64,000 bases of DNA from Cryptomeria japonica (Eukaryota; Streptophyta; Pinopsida; Cupressales; Cupressaceae), in contig NC_081405.1 in assembly GCF_030272615.1 (NCBI RefSeq), positions 25,031,272 through 25,095,271 on the forward strand, given 5' to 3'. The translations under genes were made by a program, and so were the position numbers. Shown here one piece after another: positions 13,148-25,937 of the stretch. Every line of letters begins with the position of its first letter. The first letter of the stretch is position 1. The notes under the pieces were generated by a model. The model was not told where the DNA came from. It was given only the letters and a program-made list of their open reading frames with translations, and searched no databases.

Positions 13148-16100
13148 ATGGCGAGTTCGTCAGGGAGAATAGAGGTGGAGAAATTTAATGGAAGTAATTT
13201 TGAGATGTGGAAGCTGAAGATGGAAGATCTGCTAATAGATCGAGATCTTTGGGATGCTGTTGATGCGAATGTCCAAAGGCCCTCAGATCCTACTGCGGCA
13301 GCTCAGTATGATGTTATGGACCGAAAAGCCAAGGGTCTAATCAGACTGTGCCTGGCAGACTCTGTTCTAATCAATGTCCATGAAGAAAACTCTGCAAAGA
13401 AGCTATGGACTAAGCTTGGTGAGATGTATCAAGTGAAATCTTTATTAAATCAAATTTTCTTAAGAAAGAAATTGTATTCCTTGAAGATGGAAGAGGGTGG
13501 ACGAATTGCAGACCACCTGGAAGCATTCAATATGTTGGTGGCTCAATTAGTATCCGTCGGTGTTAAGATGGACGAGGAGGAGAAATGTCAGATCTTGCTT
13601 TGTTCTTTGCCTGATTCGTGGGATTCTCTTGTTATGGCTATCGGTAGTACTTCTGTTGTTTTGAAATCTGAAGACGTGGTGGGTGCCCTACTCGGTGAAG
13701 AGATGCGAAGGAAGGTATCCATCAGTTCAAAGGAAGCCCTAACCATTCGTGGAAGACCTAAGGAGAAAGGCAAGAAGAATGAGAAGCGCGGCAAGTCCAA
13801 ATCCAAAGGGAGATCCAAATCTCCTGGAAAGTCCAAAGTCATTTGCTGGAATTGCGGTAAACCAGGTCACATCCGTAAGGACTGCAAAGAAGAAAAGAAG
13901 AAGAGAAAGAAAAAGTTTGATTCTGATTCTGAGTCCGACAAGGAAGATGGCGATGCATTTATTGCGGCTTTGGCGACTCATGCAGGTAATGATGCCTGGC
14001 TAATTGACTCAGGTGCATCTTTTCATATAACTTCCAATAGAGATTGGTTTTCTGAATATGAAGGATTTAATGGAGGTAAGGTGTACTTGGGTGATGATTC
14101 ACATCTAGACATTGTTGGTCGAGGTAAAGTTAGAATCAGGTTTTCTGATGGTAGAATAAAAAGGATTAATGGTGTGCTGCATATCCCTGGATTAAAACGA
14201 AACCTGTTATCTGTGAGCAAACTGATAGATGCAGGTGTGTAGGTAGTCTTTTCTGAAGCAGGATGTAAGATGATTAAGGGTGCTATGGTAGTTGCTAGAG
14301 GTGTCAGGTTTGGCACTTTGTATAAGCTTGAAGCATACACTATTGAGTGTAATAGCACTTCTGTAAAAAATAAATCTGCGGATACTTCACTAGAAGATTT
14401 GAAGGTTTCACCTTCAGCAGATGGAAATGGTTTTTGGGTACCTAAGGGTGCTCTTTCGTCTGAAGCAAAGTTACCTGCAGAGAAGACTATGTTATGGCAC
14501 CAGAGACTTGGCCACATTGGAGAAAAGGGTCTAAGGACCTTGAAAAATAAAAACCTTGTTAAAGGTTTGAATGACTGTAACCTTGACTTTGATTTCTGTG
14601 AGCATTGCATTTATGGAAAACAAAACTGCGTTCAGTTTTACTCGAGTTCTCATAAAACTTGTGGTGTTTTGGATCTTATCCATTCTGATGTGTTTGGTCC
14701 AGTAGATGTCTCTTCGATTGGAAAATCCACATATTATGTTTCATTTATTGATGATTTTAGTAGAAGGACATGGGTTTATTTTTTAAAGAGTAAATCTGAA
14801 GTTTTTAGTCGTTTTAAAGAATTTAAAGCAATGGTTGAGTTGCAGACTGGAAAGAAAATAAAATGTTTGAGAACTGATAATGGCGGTGAGTTTTGCTCTA
14901 ATGATTTTGATAGATTCTGTAAAGACTGTGGAATTAACAGGCAGAAGACAACTCCGTATTCTCCACAGCAGAATGGAGTTGCAGAAAGAATGAATAGGAC
15001 ACTGATGGAAAAGGCTAGGAGTATGTTGAGTGGTGCTGGTCTTGAACAAAAGTTTTGGGCTGAAGCTGTTGCCACTGCTTGCTACCTGATTAACAGGTCT
15101 CCTACATCAGCTCTTGTTGATAAAACGCCTATGGAAGCATGGTCAGGTCACAAGCCTTCATTGAGACATCTTAGAGTTTTTGGTTGCGAGGCATATGCAC
15201 ATGTGCCAAAGGAGAAGTGAACAAAGTTAGAGAACAAGGCTATGAAATGTATCTTCATCGGGTATAGTTATGGTGTGAAAGGATACAAGCTTTGGGACCC
15301 TGTTGCACAAAAGGTAATTCACAGTAGAAGTGTTATTTTTAGATAAATTAAGTCTCCTTCTATTACATTGCAGCCAGAACAGACTAAAAAAGAAGATGTG
15401 ATTCAACTTCCTTCTACACCTGAAAGAATTGAATCGAGACCCATAGATAGGCAAGAATTTGAGGAGAGCTCGTCTAGCTCTGAATCTTCAGAAGAGGAGG
15501 AAGAACCTCCAACTCAGCTTATTCGAAGGTCTACAAGACATAGACAACCACCTAAAAGGTATTCACCTGATGATTGGAGATGTATTTTTGCTCTGAATAC
15601 TAGTGTGGATGAACCGAAATCTGTAGAAGAGGCATTAGGTATGAATGATGCAGAATCCTGGAAGATTGCTATGGAGGAAGAAATGGCAGCTTTGAAAAAG
15701 AATGATACATGGGATCTTGTACCGTTGCCTGAAGGACGAAAACCTGTTGGTTGTAAATGGGTGTTCAAGAAAAAGATTGGTTCAGATGGAAGCATTGAGA
15801 AGTATAAAGCAAGGTTGGTTGCAAAAGGCTACTCTCAGGTTGAGGGTGTTGATTACGGTGAGATATTTTCTCCTGTTGCAAAAATGACGTCCATTAGATT
15901 TTTGCTTTCTATTGCTACTGCTTATGATTTAGAGGTTGAACAAATGGATGTGAAAACTGCTTTCCTTCATGGTGATTTGGAGGAAGATATTTATATGTCA
16001 CAGCCAGAGCACTATGTGGTGAAAGGCAAAAGAAATTTGGTCTGTAAATTGAAGAAATCTTTGTATGGCCTCAAACAAAGTCCTAGGATGTGGTACCAGA

Positions 16101-17191
16101 AATTTGATACATATGTGTTGAGTTTGGGATTTGAACGTTCTAAATCAGATCACTGTGTTTATTATAAATCTTATGGTGATCATTTCTTATTCATTGCATT
16201 GTATGTTGATGATATGTTATTCATTGGTAAAGGGAAAGGTATGATTTCAGAACTGAAGTCTCAGCTCGCTGCTAAATTTGAAATGAAAGATCTTGGTGCA
16301 GCAAAGCATATTCTTGGGATGGAAATTAGAAGAGATAGGGCGAACAGAAAGCTATGGCTAGGCCAGAGTAAGTATGTGAATTCAGTGTTACAGAGGTTCA
16401 ACATGCAGAATTGTAGACCATTGAGTGTTCCTTTTACAGTTGGAATGAAACTATCTATTTCAGATTGTCCTACATCCCCATTGGAGATGGAAGACATGAG
16501 CAGAGTGCCTTACCAGAGTGCGGTTGGAAGCTTGATGTATGCTATGGTCTGTACTAGACCAGACATTGCCCAAGCAGTGGGAGTACTTTCTAGATATATG
16601 TCTAATCCTGGTAGAGTTCATTGGGATGCAGTCAAAAGAGTCTTCAGATATTTGAAGGGTACTTCAGAGTATTCTTTGTGTTATCATGGTAATTCAGTTG
16701 GAGACATGACTTCCCTTGATATCCATGGTTATGTGGATTCAGATTGGGCAAGTGATATTGATAGCAGAAGATCCACCAGTGCTTATGTGTTTACTTTGTT
16801 TGGTGGTGCAATTAGTTGGATGAGTAAACGACAGGCTGTGGTTGCTTTATCCACTACTGAAGCAGAGTATATGGCAGCTACTCATGCTTGTAAAGAGGCC
16901 ATTTGGCTTAAGAGACTATGTTCGGATATTGGAATAAAACAAGGTACAGTGACAGTTTACTGTGACAGTCAGAGTGCAATTAGCCTAGCTAAGAACCCGA
17001 CATTTCATGCCCAGACCAAACATATTGATGTTCAGTATCATTTTGTTAGAGATATGGTCGAAGATGGTAGGGTGAAGCTGGTTAAGGTGGAAACTTTGAT
17101 GAATGTTGCAGATGCTTTAACTAAGGCTGTGAGTACAGAGAAGTTCAGATGGTGTTCAGATTCTATGGGCCTTATGGCCCCTAGCAATTGA
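13148..17191 (+). pseudogene. Copia gag-pol polyprotein with three in-frame stops
   Basis: One frame of 1,348 codons covers the full copia domain order. Gag (codons ~1-230, Tnt1-like) ends in the zinc knuckle CWNCGKPGHIRKDC (~codon 232). Protease has LIDSGAS (~285). Integrase shows the CEHC zinc site (~485), DLIHSD, RTDNGGEF and NGVAERMNRT, which give the D-D-E residues (~508, 575, 609). Reverse transcriptase has YVDDM (~1019) and RNase H has DSDWASD and STTEAEY (~1196 on). The ATG at 13148 lies 110 bp after the primer site. Stops at 14240 (TAG), 15218 (TGA, an expected CGA Arg) and 15344 (TAA) break it, but no frameshift was seen. The host role of such a protein is copying and inserting the element from virus-like particles; as read, this copy cannot make it. 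Confidence 0.95.
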
Positions 17192-17233
17192 TTCATTGTG
17201 TTGACATTCCCTTCCGCTCATGCAAGGTGTTCG

Positions 17234-17247
17234 ACAAGTGGGAGATT
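17234..17247 (+). other. Polypurine tract of the Tnt1-like element
   Basis: ACAAGTGGGAGATT directly precedes the right LTR. Its position and purine content fit the start site of plus-strand DNA synthesis. Confidence 0.8.
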
Positions 17248-18141
17248 TGTTGGGAAAAATGGTGTCTCAACCTTACATTTATGTGAGGTTACTATTTATA
17301 TTAAGTTTTCATTTGAGCACGAAATGGTGCGAAACTCTCCCTGAAGCTTCTGGTTGGCTAGATAAGCATTCCGGTAAAGTTGCGTCGCAAGGTCACAGCT
17401 AGTTTTGAAGATATTAAAGTTTTCGTCTTGGAGGGGTGCAATAAAATGTTTAAACTTAATTTTGGGGACTTTAGAGGCTCCGAAACACCCTGAAAAGTGG
17501 CTGTAACTGGCGAAGTGGGTTACGAGGTGATAGAGCACTTCGTGAGCTTTCCGGCGCTTCAAATGGTTCGTCAATCGGACACCCGGTTCTCAAGTTATGG
17601 CCTCCGAAAGTTTGTACTCCTGAAATAGGAAAAATAATTTGTATCGGATACATAAATGAGCTGTAAAAGGGAGCGACACATGTTGATGTGTGCTTTAACA
17701 TGTCATAGGGCATCTAGAAGGGAGATAAGGTCGGCTACACCTTATTGGGTGGTTTTAGCCCATGGTTTTGTAATACCGTTTGATGGTTTCTTGTATTGTA
17801 TCTCCTATTTATGAGGTGTGTGAGATAGAGGTTGTGTGTAAGAGTCTCATGGCTATTGAGTTGCCTCTGAATCTCTGATTAATGGTACTCTTGCGAAGAG
17901 CTTGCTTTGCAAGTATTTTGTAATCTGTTTTTGATTGCTGAATAAAATATTGAGCTGCTTTTGGAGGGTGGGGTTTTTCTCCCGAAAGGGTTTTCCCCAC
18001 GTAAATCATTGTGTTGTGGTATGAATGCTATTATATCTATTTCTATTTTCTGTAACTGTTGTAACGATCTGAAAAAGTTTTGCATTACCCTCCTCTCAAG
18101 GTTAGCGTAGGAAGTTGTTTCCGCTACTTAACTTCCTTACA
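17248..18141 (+). repeat. 3' LTR of the Tnt1-like element
   Basis: 894 bp, about 97% identical by eye to 12130-13023. It ends in TTACA and is followed by the second CTTGG. Differences are dominated by C/T and G/A changes. Confidence 0.95.
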
Positions 18142-18146
18142 CTTGG
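18142..18146. repeat. Target site duplication CTTGG (right)
   Basis: Second copy of the 5-bp duplication flanking 12130-18141. After it the CACTA transposase sequence resumes. Confidence 0.95.
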
Positions 18147-21100
18147 ATCATGTCTAACAACAAATGACCAACCCGGTTTATGTGGAACCTTTGAGTAAAA
18201 TACTTGCTCACATTGGCTTGGAAGAACATAGGGCTCATCCCCAACTAGTTCAAATGACCGTGTATTTAGCATTATAAAACCATTATCATGTTCAATAACA
18301 GTTCTATCAGGATCATTTTTATTCAATCGTATCCTATACCATTTGACGACGAACAAAACTAATTTGAAGAAATTAAAGTCACACTCAAGTATATCATCCA
18401 AAATGCCATAGTATCAATTTTGAGAATGTTGAGGATGAATGCCATTTCTCGATGAAATATTTGTCACCTCAAAGACTACAGTGATGCCAGAATCACAAGT
18501 TTTCTTCCTGTCATCCAACTTTTTTATGCAAAATTTATGATCATTGCAGCACATAGCGTTGTGGTGTTTGACCTACGATATGTCAAACATGTAAAATTTA
18601 TTGCATTGTGAGTTGATAAACATATGGGTGATTAATAAATTTATACATACCTATTTATCTCTTAAACCATATGCTAAATCAATTTCCCTTTGTGTAATAT
18701 TGGAATCTCCATTACGATGTGCTTCTTTAACCAATGAAGCCACACCTTCCCATGTTAACATGCATCCATAATGTTGACAACATTCAATCCATACCGTCAT
18801 CCAATCAATATTGTTTGCAATATACAAATGTAGTGCATCCCACTCTCAACCAACTATACAAAAAATAAATAGACGTCTTACAATCAATTTATTTTGAAGA
18901 TTAAGAATTAATTAAATACAATAACATCTTATAATTACCTCTCACTCTCCTCAATCTACCTTTCCCCATCAAGTACTCCCCTTCAAATTTGTTAATGGTG
19001 TTGGGATCCCAAATGCGATCCACGTGGATCTTTGCTGCAAACTTAGGAAGATATTCATAAATGTACACCATAGTCTGGTATACCATATATCCCTCCACCA
19101 TAGAACCCTCAGGAAGTGCTCTTTGTCGAACCAAAGCCTTCAAAAATTTTAAGTGCCTCTCAACCATCCACATTGACCTAGTGTGTATAGGTCCACACAA
19201 TTCAATCTCCTCAACTTGGTGTATGAGGTAGTGTTCTTGTGCATTGAAAAATGTTGGAGGTAGACACTTTTGCATTTTACACATTAAATGAGGAATTTTT
19301 CTCTTCCAATATTTTATATCATCTTTATGGATTTCTTTACATGACAACCACCTACAAGGTATTCAAGACGCAAAAAATTATATTACATAACAAGTAAAAC
19401 AAATCGCAAATATAATATCTATACAACAAACTAAACAAATATCACTACTTACCTCATGTATTTTCCAAGATCATATATGACTTGTTTGACATTATTGTCG
19501 AAGTCGTCTGGGAGAGATAGAGGTAGAACATACTGCAACAATTATAAAATTATCTTTTCATTTTTTTGTAACATAATGAAAAGTACACGTATGCACAATA
19601 CTTAAATACATACTAAAAACACAAGAACATGAATTACCTTAATGAAGGTATGCCAATCATGCATTTTCATCCCTGGCTCAAATTCACTTTTCGTTGATAT
19701 GAGATTGTTTATATTCGTAGCAAATCCTATGGGAAATCGAATTTTTCATATGAATTATTTAATAGCATTGCTTTGTTGGTCCGTTAATAACCAAGGAAGC
19801 TTACTTATATTAATCTGGTCTCCATGGCTATTTGATTGAATGACATTTATCATTGCATGATTGGAATCCTGATGTCACTACATATTTTGACAATTTTTTC
19901 TTTGTCATGCCTTCCATCTAATATTTTGCATACTGTCTCTGTTATATTCTTTCCAATATGCATACTATCAAACAAATGAATAATTTGTAATTGCTTGTAG
20001 TAGGGCAACCTACTAAATTGTCGGGGATAAATTTTTATTCCATTAGGAAGGTGGTCATTTATGCCTTCATGACCTTCATGATCATCAATCACATCATCAG
20101 TAAACAAAACAAAATAGAAAAGATGTTTTATGACAAACCAATAGATGGAATGGCATTACCTTGACGATTAATTCTATTATATTCCAACTTCCATAGGTGA
20201 GGTGTCATTCTTCATGGCTTTGATGTATTCTCTTCTTTCCCATTGAAAAGATGTTTTTCATTATTTCAATACTTATGATTTTTGTGGAGAAAGTGCCTAT
20301 ACTCATCAAACACCTACTTTCCTAAACTTTTTGAATGACGAGATTTCATCTTTGGACCACAAACAGGACATACAAATTTTCCCTTTGTTTGAAGACCTAT
20401 AGGATAATGTATTGTTGGATTAAATATGATAATTTTTTGAATTATAATGTTCATGCACAACTTAAACACTATAACATACCACAAAAATCTGTTATCCCCG
20501 GGGCATCGTGTATTGTCCATAGAAGCATCACATGGAATTGAAATTGTCTTTGTCCTATTGGTCTAGAGATGTCATACATAGTGACACCATTCCATAACTC
20601 CAGCAACTCATTGATAAGAGGCTCGATATATACATTCATATCTTTAACTTGGTACTTACCTAATTGAATGAACAAAAACATTACATAATTATTATGACCA
20701 TTTTACTGCAATATTTATAATTAAATTTAGACGACTATATTTAAATGATAAAATACCTAGAACAATTATTGCCAACATTATGTGCTCCCTCTTTATTGGC
20801 ATCCATGGAGGAATGTTATTGTTGATAACAAAAATAGGCCACACTGAGTAAACAGATCTCATCTCTCCAAATGGATTGACACCGTCCGCTGCCAATGAAA
20901 GCCTGAGATTACGAGGTTCTTCTTTAAAGTGTGTCCACTTTTCCTCTATGTCCATAAACGCTGAACCATTTGCAGGCATTAGAATTATGTCATCTCGACT
21001 TCTATTGTGTGCATGGTAATCCATAAATTGTGCCAAGATAGTGCACTTGAATAATCGTTGCATACATGGAATAAAGGGAATATAGCGAAGAACCTTGCGA

Positions 21101-22079
21101 GGAACCCTTTTTGTTATTTACTCTGTCTGATATCTACTGATATGACATTTAGGGCATTCAGTTCAAAATTCATGTTGTTTGTGATATATAATATGATCAT
21201 TGGGACAAGCATCTATTGCTTGATACTCCATTCCAATATCTTTCATAATGACAGATAATTCTCGATATGAACGAGGTAGAATATTTGATGGTGGTAACAA
21301 AAACTCACCTATCAATATAAAGTGAAAAAATATAATTTGTTATAATAAATAATATTAATGGTACAACATGATTCATAGTTTATTATGACATATATGACAT
21401 ACCTTAACATACGTGACATTGTTATGTTGGATAAACCATTCATAACCTTCAAGTTCACCAACAACAATACAACGGAGAGAAGAGTTGCCTGTGAGCCTTC
21501 GTAAAGGGCTTCAGATGCCTTCTCAAGTAGAGGGACATCATGAACAACATCAAGGTCATCTTTATCATCATGATGAGCTACGTGAGTATTAAATGAGTCA
21601 TGGATCAATGTATTTGTACCATCATCTTCAATTGCATTTTCTAGCTCATGATCATCATCTTCCATGGGATCATTATCTTTAGCTTCGATATTCACACCTC
21701 CATGTTCGTCCACTTCAAAAACCATATTCTCAGGGTTGTGTTGATCCATACCATGTGCTCTGGGGTGCTCGACCTATATAAAGTTGATAAACATAAATAA
21801 ACTATGATCATGATCTCATCATCACATGATTTATTATTAATATAAATTGTCGCCACGATATAATGAAAAAATTACCAATGGATGATAATCATGTCCACCT
21901 TCAATGTGACCATGCAACCTACAATGTTTCTTCATTTTTTTGATTAGAAGTCTTCTAGTCTTTAACCCCTTACAAATTTTGCACGGACAATAACATTTTC
22001 CATCACCTTTTCTTTTCAAGTTAGACCACAATCTAGCAATTGTCTCCTTATTTTGTTATTCGTTGATATTGTCTTGCAT
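18142..22079 (-). pseudogene. CACTA TNP2-type transposase, main part, with introns and stops
   Basis: Read on the minus strand from a likely ATG at 22079, the family's blocks appear in order. First is the transposase-associated N-terminus with CYCPCKICKG (21837-22031), then an acidic linker (21312-21749). The TNP2 core has ADGVNPFGEM and YSVWP (20692-21063), DVYIEPLINEL and LLWTIHD (20469-20681), FVCPVCG (~20370), and an SMHIGKN block (19850-20107). Next is a DUF4218-like part with LPPTFFNAQEH and RSMWMVERHLKFLK (18901-19347), and last a DUF4216-like part with YVLPSQCEQVFYSK (18142-18480). Introns separate several blocks. At least one in-frame stop (a TAA just after the proposed start) and the 6-kb copia insertion at its 3' side show that it is inactive. 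An intact relative would excise and reinsert the CACTA element. Confidence 0.75.
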
Positions 22080-22469
22080 ATTGTCTGACACGGTCTTCTT
22101 CACAGGCAAGAAAATAGAAATTATCATCATTGAACAGAGCATCTTATTAAATTTAGATTTCTAGTTTGCTTATGGTACATCACACAACATGGAAAACAAG
22201 AAATACTCAATAAATAACAGGATTCATTGATCTAGTATTATCACAATCTGCACTTGGCCTTCAATATTTTCTCTTCCTAACACTATTTATCCATTACCTA
22301 TCAAGTACAGAACTCTAAAACCCATAGCTATTAAAATACATAAGACAAAATTGTAGCATCTTATAATCATCTGTTATAAAACCAAAGCACTTGGGAGTGA
22401 TTCTTTTGTTTGTCACAGTCTAGGAAAACGGTGTCTACTGGAGCCTTGAATAACTTACTAGAAAGATTT

Positions 22470-24418
22470 TTAATTCCTTTTCTTTTTCCTTCTAATTTTT
22501 TCACTGTCACTTCCATCCTTTGAGTCAGATGCCCTCGACCTTTTCTTTCTTCTTGTTTTTTCATACTCATAGTCATGTTTTGAATTATTTTTCTTTCTTG
22601 GTGACTCCTTACTGCTCTCATTGTCAGTTTCACTCTCAGAATTTGAGTCTGATGTATTAGAATCTGACGAACCTAATGAACTAGAAGAATCATCATTAGA
22701 GGTAGATTCATCTGACACGGGAATAGACTTTTGCTACTGCATTACAAGCCTTGGAATATTCTTCAAATACTCATGTAAACTCTCAGTGATACCACCAAGA
22801 CCAATAGAAGTAAAGAAATTGATAGCAAACTATGAACTTTTGGGATTTTCCTTTGGAGAAATTGAATCAAAAGAATCCTGCATTGTTGGATCGTTCAACC
22901 TTTCATTACGCAACAATATACCAAGCTACTTTGCCAACTCCTACAAGAGAAGCTTGGTATAAAAATATAGGAAGAGGAAGTAGTATCTTCCTCTGTCAAA
23001 CTTATATAAGCAATACAATGCCATGGAAGAGCATCTATGCCAAGTAAGTGGGCCAAAAACTTTGCAACATTATGCAGTTTATTTGTTTCCAATCTGTGCA
23101 TCATAGAATACTGTTGTACAAAACACTTATCAAAAAATTCCTCATAAATTTTATTGATCATACCGAATCTTTTCCCAAGAAGACCATAATAATGAAGGTA
23201 TGTTCTCTCTTGACCAGGTTCAAGCTTGATCTTAAGTAGCTTATGACCAGCTTCCTCAAAATCAACACTTGACATGATTGTCAAATAAATTGAACGTCTT
23301 AAATTGACCAAGTTTGTCTCTGTCTCATTCTATATTCTTAGTGTTTCCTCACCTTCCTCTTCATCATCATCATCATCTGAATCATCACCTAAATCATTCT
23401 CCCCTTCTGCTTCATCTGAAGAAGCATCTCCAAGGATATCCTTCTTCAGTTTTTCATAGGTTGCCTCATGCTCTAAGAAATCAAGATCTGGCTTGAAAAC
23501 ATCCAAACCAGCTTCTTCATCAAGTTCATCTTCTAGGAAAACTTCATGTGTTAACTGATCTAGATGCACAGCTGGATGACCCTCGAACTTATCTTTGCAA
23601 ATTGCAAAAAGGACTTCAATTAAAAACTATACTTGTTTGTCAATTTCCCCCTCATGGAGAATACCTCTAAATCTTTCAAAAATCCCATAAAGACTTTTGG
23701 GTGAAAGGTCTTGCAACAAAGATCCACATTCTTTCATGAACCCAACAACAACCTCTACATTGTCATCTGTGGGGTTCTCTAGTAAAAGGGTGAGAAGTTC
23801 CAAGGCAATGATCTCATGTGCAACTTGTTGATTCACTAAATGAGCTATGAATTTGGCTACTACTATCAACATGTGCTTGTCATTGCATTTGTATGCCCTC
23901 TTAAGCTGCAAAATAATTCTTCGCAAAAGCAGATTACCAACTTTAGGAAATTTTGTATTTACCACAACAACCAACACAGCAAAAACATCTGTAAATCTAG
24001 GGGATGTCATTTGGGATTTCATACAAGACCTACAAAATAGACCCCTCCCACAAATGAGATTCTCTGCAAACAACTCTGGAATGATGTTCTTGATGTTAGA
24101 TGCATTTACCTTGTTTACTAACCCATTGATACTCTTCCGAAGGGCATCCCATGTCATGCACTGGTATTCCACACTACTCTTGTCTTCCACATCTTTCACC
24201 ATTTGAGCCAGCTTAAATGGGGGAATGTAAACACCCCCACTTCTTCCAACACCCTTCTCAGCTCCTCTTACAACACCTTCGCCATTCCCATTCTGAGATG
24301 GAGCAGACACAACACCAGAAGTTTTCACTTTCACTGCCTCTCTATCCCTCTTATTTCTAGAAGCCCCTTTACCACTTAATTCGTGCTTATTTCTGTACAT
24401 AAACCCATCAGGAAGCAT
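22470..24418 (-). pseudogene. CWC22: CWC22 splicing-factor pseudogene, intron-free
   Basis: On the minus strand an almost continuous match to CWC22 runs from ATG 24418. There is a charged N-terminus, a MIF4G domain (about 24160-23640, e.g. TWDALRKSINGLVNKVNASN and NIIPELFAENLICGRGLFCR), an acidic linker with a (D/E)n run (~23330-23420), an MA3 domain (~23310-22900, e.g. NLVNLRRSIYLTIMSSVDFE), a further conserved block ([14 protein letters not shown], ~22770), and an RS/Lys-rich tail to 22470. CWC22 is a spliceosome protein that helps load the exon junction complex on mRNA. Here a TAG near 23629 (CAG expected), a TAA near 23330, a frameshift near 22975 and further stops break the frame. About 14 residues seem missing before ERTYLHYYGLL. 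No introns interrupt 1.9 kb, which suggests a processed copy, although no clear poly(A) tail or target duplication is seen. Confidence 0.85.
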
Positions 24419-24429
24419 GAGTTTTTACA

Positions 24430-25930
24430 TATAAGCTCGCCCAAATATTTTACAGTTATTTTTCATCAAGATTCCCTCAGGAGCTAGCAGATCCTGCTTC
24501 CATACTTTAATTATGTTTTCTCAAAGGACAATCCTAAAAATCCATGCATTACAAACAACTTTTTACACCTTGGTTGGTTGTGGTGGCATCATAGAGAGAT
24601 TACATCAATAAATGAAGAACATACCAATTCTTTTAATGTAGTAGTAGAAGTCTATCTCTTATTCAATATCTCTAGTGAAACCCCCATGATCTTTAGTTGG
24701 AGTAGAATTTGTTATATTCTAGAAAGGGTCTTGTCCTTTGTTGATGTGATATTCATCTACCTCAAGAAATAACTGTTCTTTTCTCCAACAAGAAGTGGAA
24801 CTAAATGAAGATCTAGCACCATGAAATGAATCCTCAAAAGGATTACTATAGTTAGTTTTGGTAGATAATGATCTGGGTAAAATACTAATGTGGCTTTAGG
24901 AAACATTATGTACTAGCTTAGCATACTCTAACAACTTTGGTGCAACATGCTACATCCAATTAAGTCTCCATCGATATCTCTATTGTGTTTATGGATTGGG
25001 ATTCAATGTACTCTTTTTATACACAAATTTTACTTTCAACTAAGGAAGTTTGTATGTACTTACTTGTCTTTCGATTGTATTCCTATTTCAAGAATTTCTT
25101 CTATCAACAAATCATTTGTTGTAAGTTGTACAAGTGGAAGCTTGAACATGCCTTCCATGCTAGCCTTGTTGATACGTTCAACACCATCTTGTGCAACAAA
25201 TCTTTAGAACTCCACTATTTCATTGAAGAGTGAGTAGTAGGGACAATCTAGGACACTTACAGAGGTTTTGCAAGAAAGATAAATAGACCTAAATATTATG
25301 GCTTAATAATGATCAATAGGTAAACAGATAAGAAACTCTCAATATCAAAATGACTTTCTCAATTGTCTTTACTAGAAATGGATAGATTTTCTAATAATGG
25401 CTTTATGACTGTATGTCAACTTTAGACTCAATCCAAGAAGAGCTAGAACTAATATGCGATATCTAGATTTATGATCTCTATAATATAACAATCCCATAAT
25501 TATGTTTCCACGCTTCTATACCACAACACAAACATCATGCTAGTGTTCAACCATAGCAATTGATATCCTAATTATAGAATGTGAAATATGCACATAACTA
25601 TGAATAAAGATTAAGAAAAACAAAGAAAGATGCTTATTTCAAACATAAATGACTAATGGACAAGAATTGAATTTATTGTAGATAGTTTTGAATATCAAAT
25701 TCACTTATTTGTGTGCATTTACTAACTCATGTACTTGTGGCCAACCATTTATCTCTTTCATAAATTAAACACTTATTAATAACATTAAATGGCCGAGTAA
25801 TTATGTTTTAGTTGAAATTGAAAATAAAATATTTTATTTCAGGACAGCTCACACTATTCCCTATCATATTTTAGACTCTCGGTTTTGTTAGTAGTGGTTT
25901 GATGTCTTTGGAGCTGATCATTGCATTTCT
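24430..25930. other. Spacer without a recognisable gene
   Basis: I see no gene, repeat array or LTR in this 1.5-kb AT-rich stretch. Short open frames near 24950-25230 on both strands resemble no family known to me. Confidence 0.55.
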
Positions 25931-25937
25931 TTAGTTA

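Larger units (their letters stand above)
12130..18141 (+). mobile_element. Ty1/copia LTR retrotransposon, Tnt1/Tork-like, nearly complete
   Basis: The element has two 894-bp LTRs (12130-13023 and 17248-18141, TG...CA), a TGGTATCAGAGCC primer-binding site two bases after the left LTR, one gag-pol frame (13148-17191), a purine-rich tract before the right LTR, and a perfect CTTGG target duplication. Counted by eye the LTRs differ at about 23 positions (about 2.6%), mostly transitions, so this is one of the younger insertions here. Three in-frame stops in gag-pol make it non-autonomous now. It inserted into the TNP2 gene of the CACTA element. Confidence 0.95.

Noticed and set aside
14023-14610. 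195-codon open frame on the minus strand inside the copia element
   Set aside because: Antisense shadow of the integrase region; no motif and no start context of its own.
22470-24418. Functional CWC22 gene
   Set aside because: In-frame stops, a frameshift, a missing internal segment and no introns.
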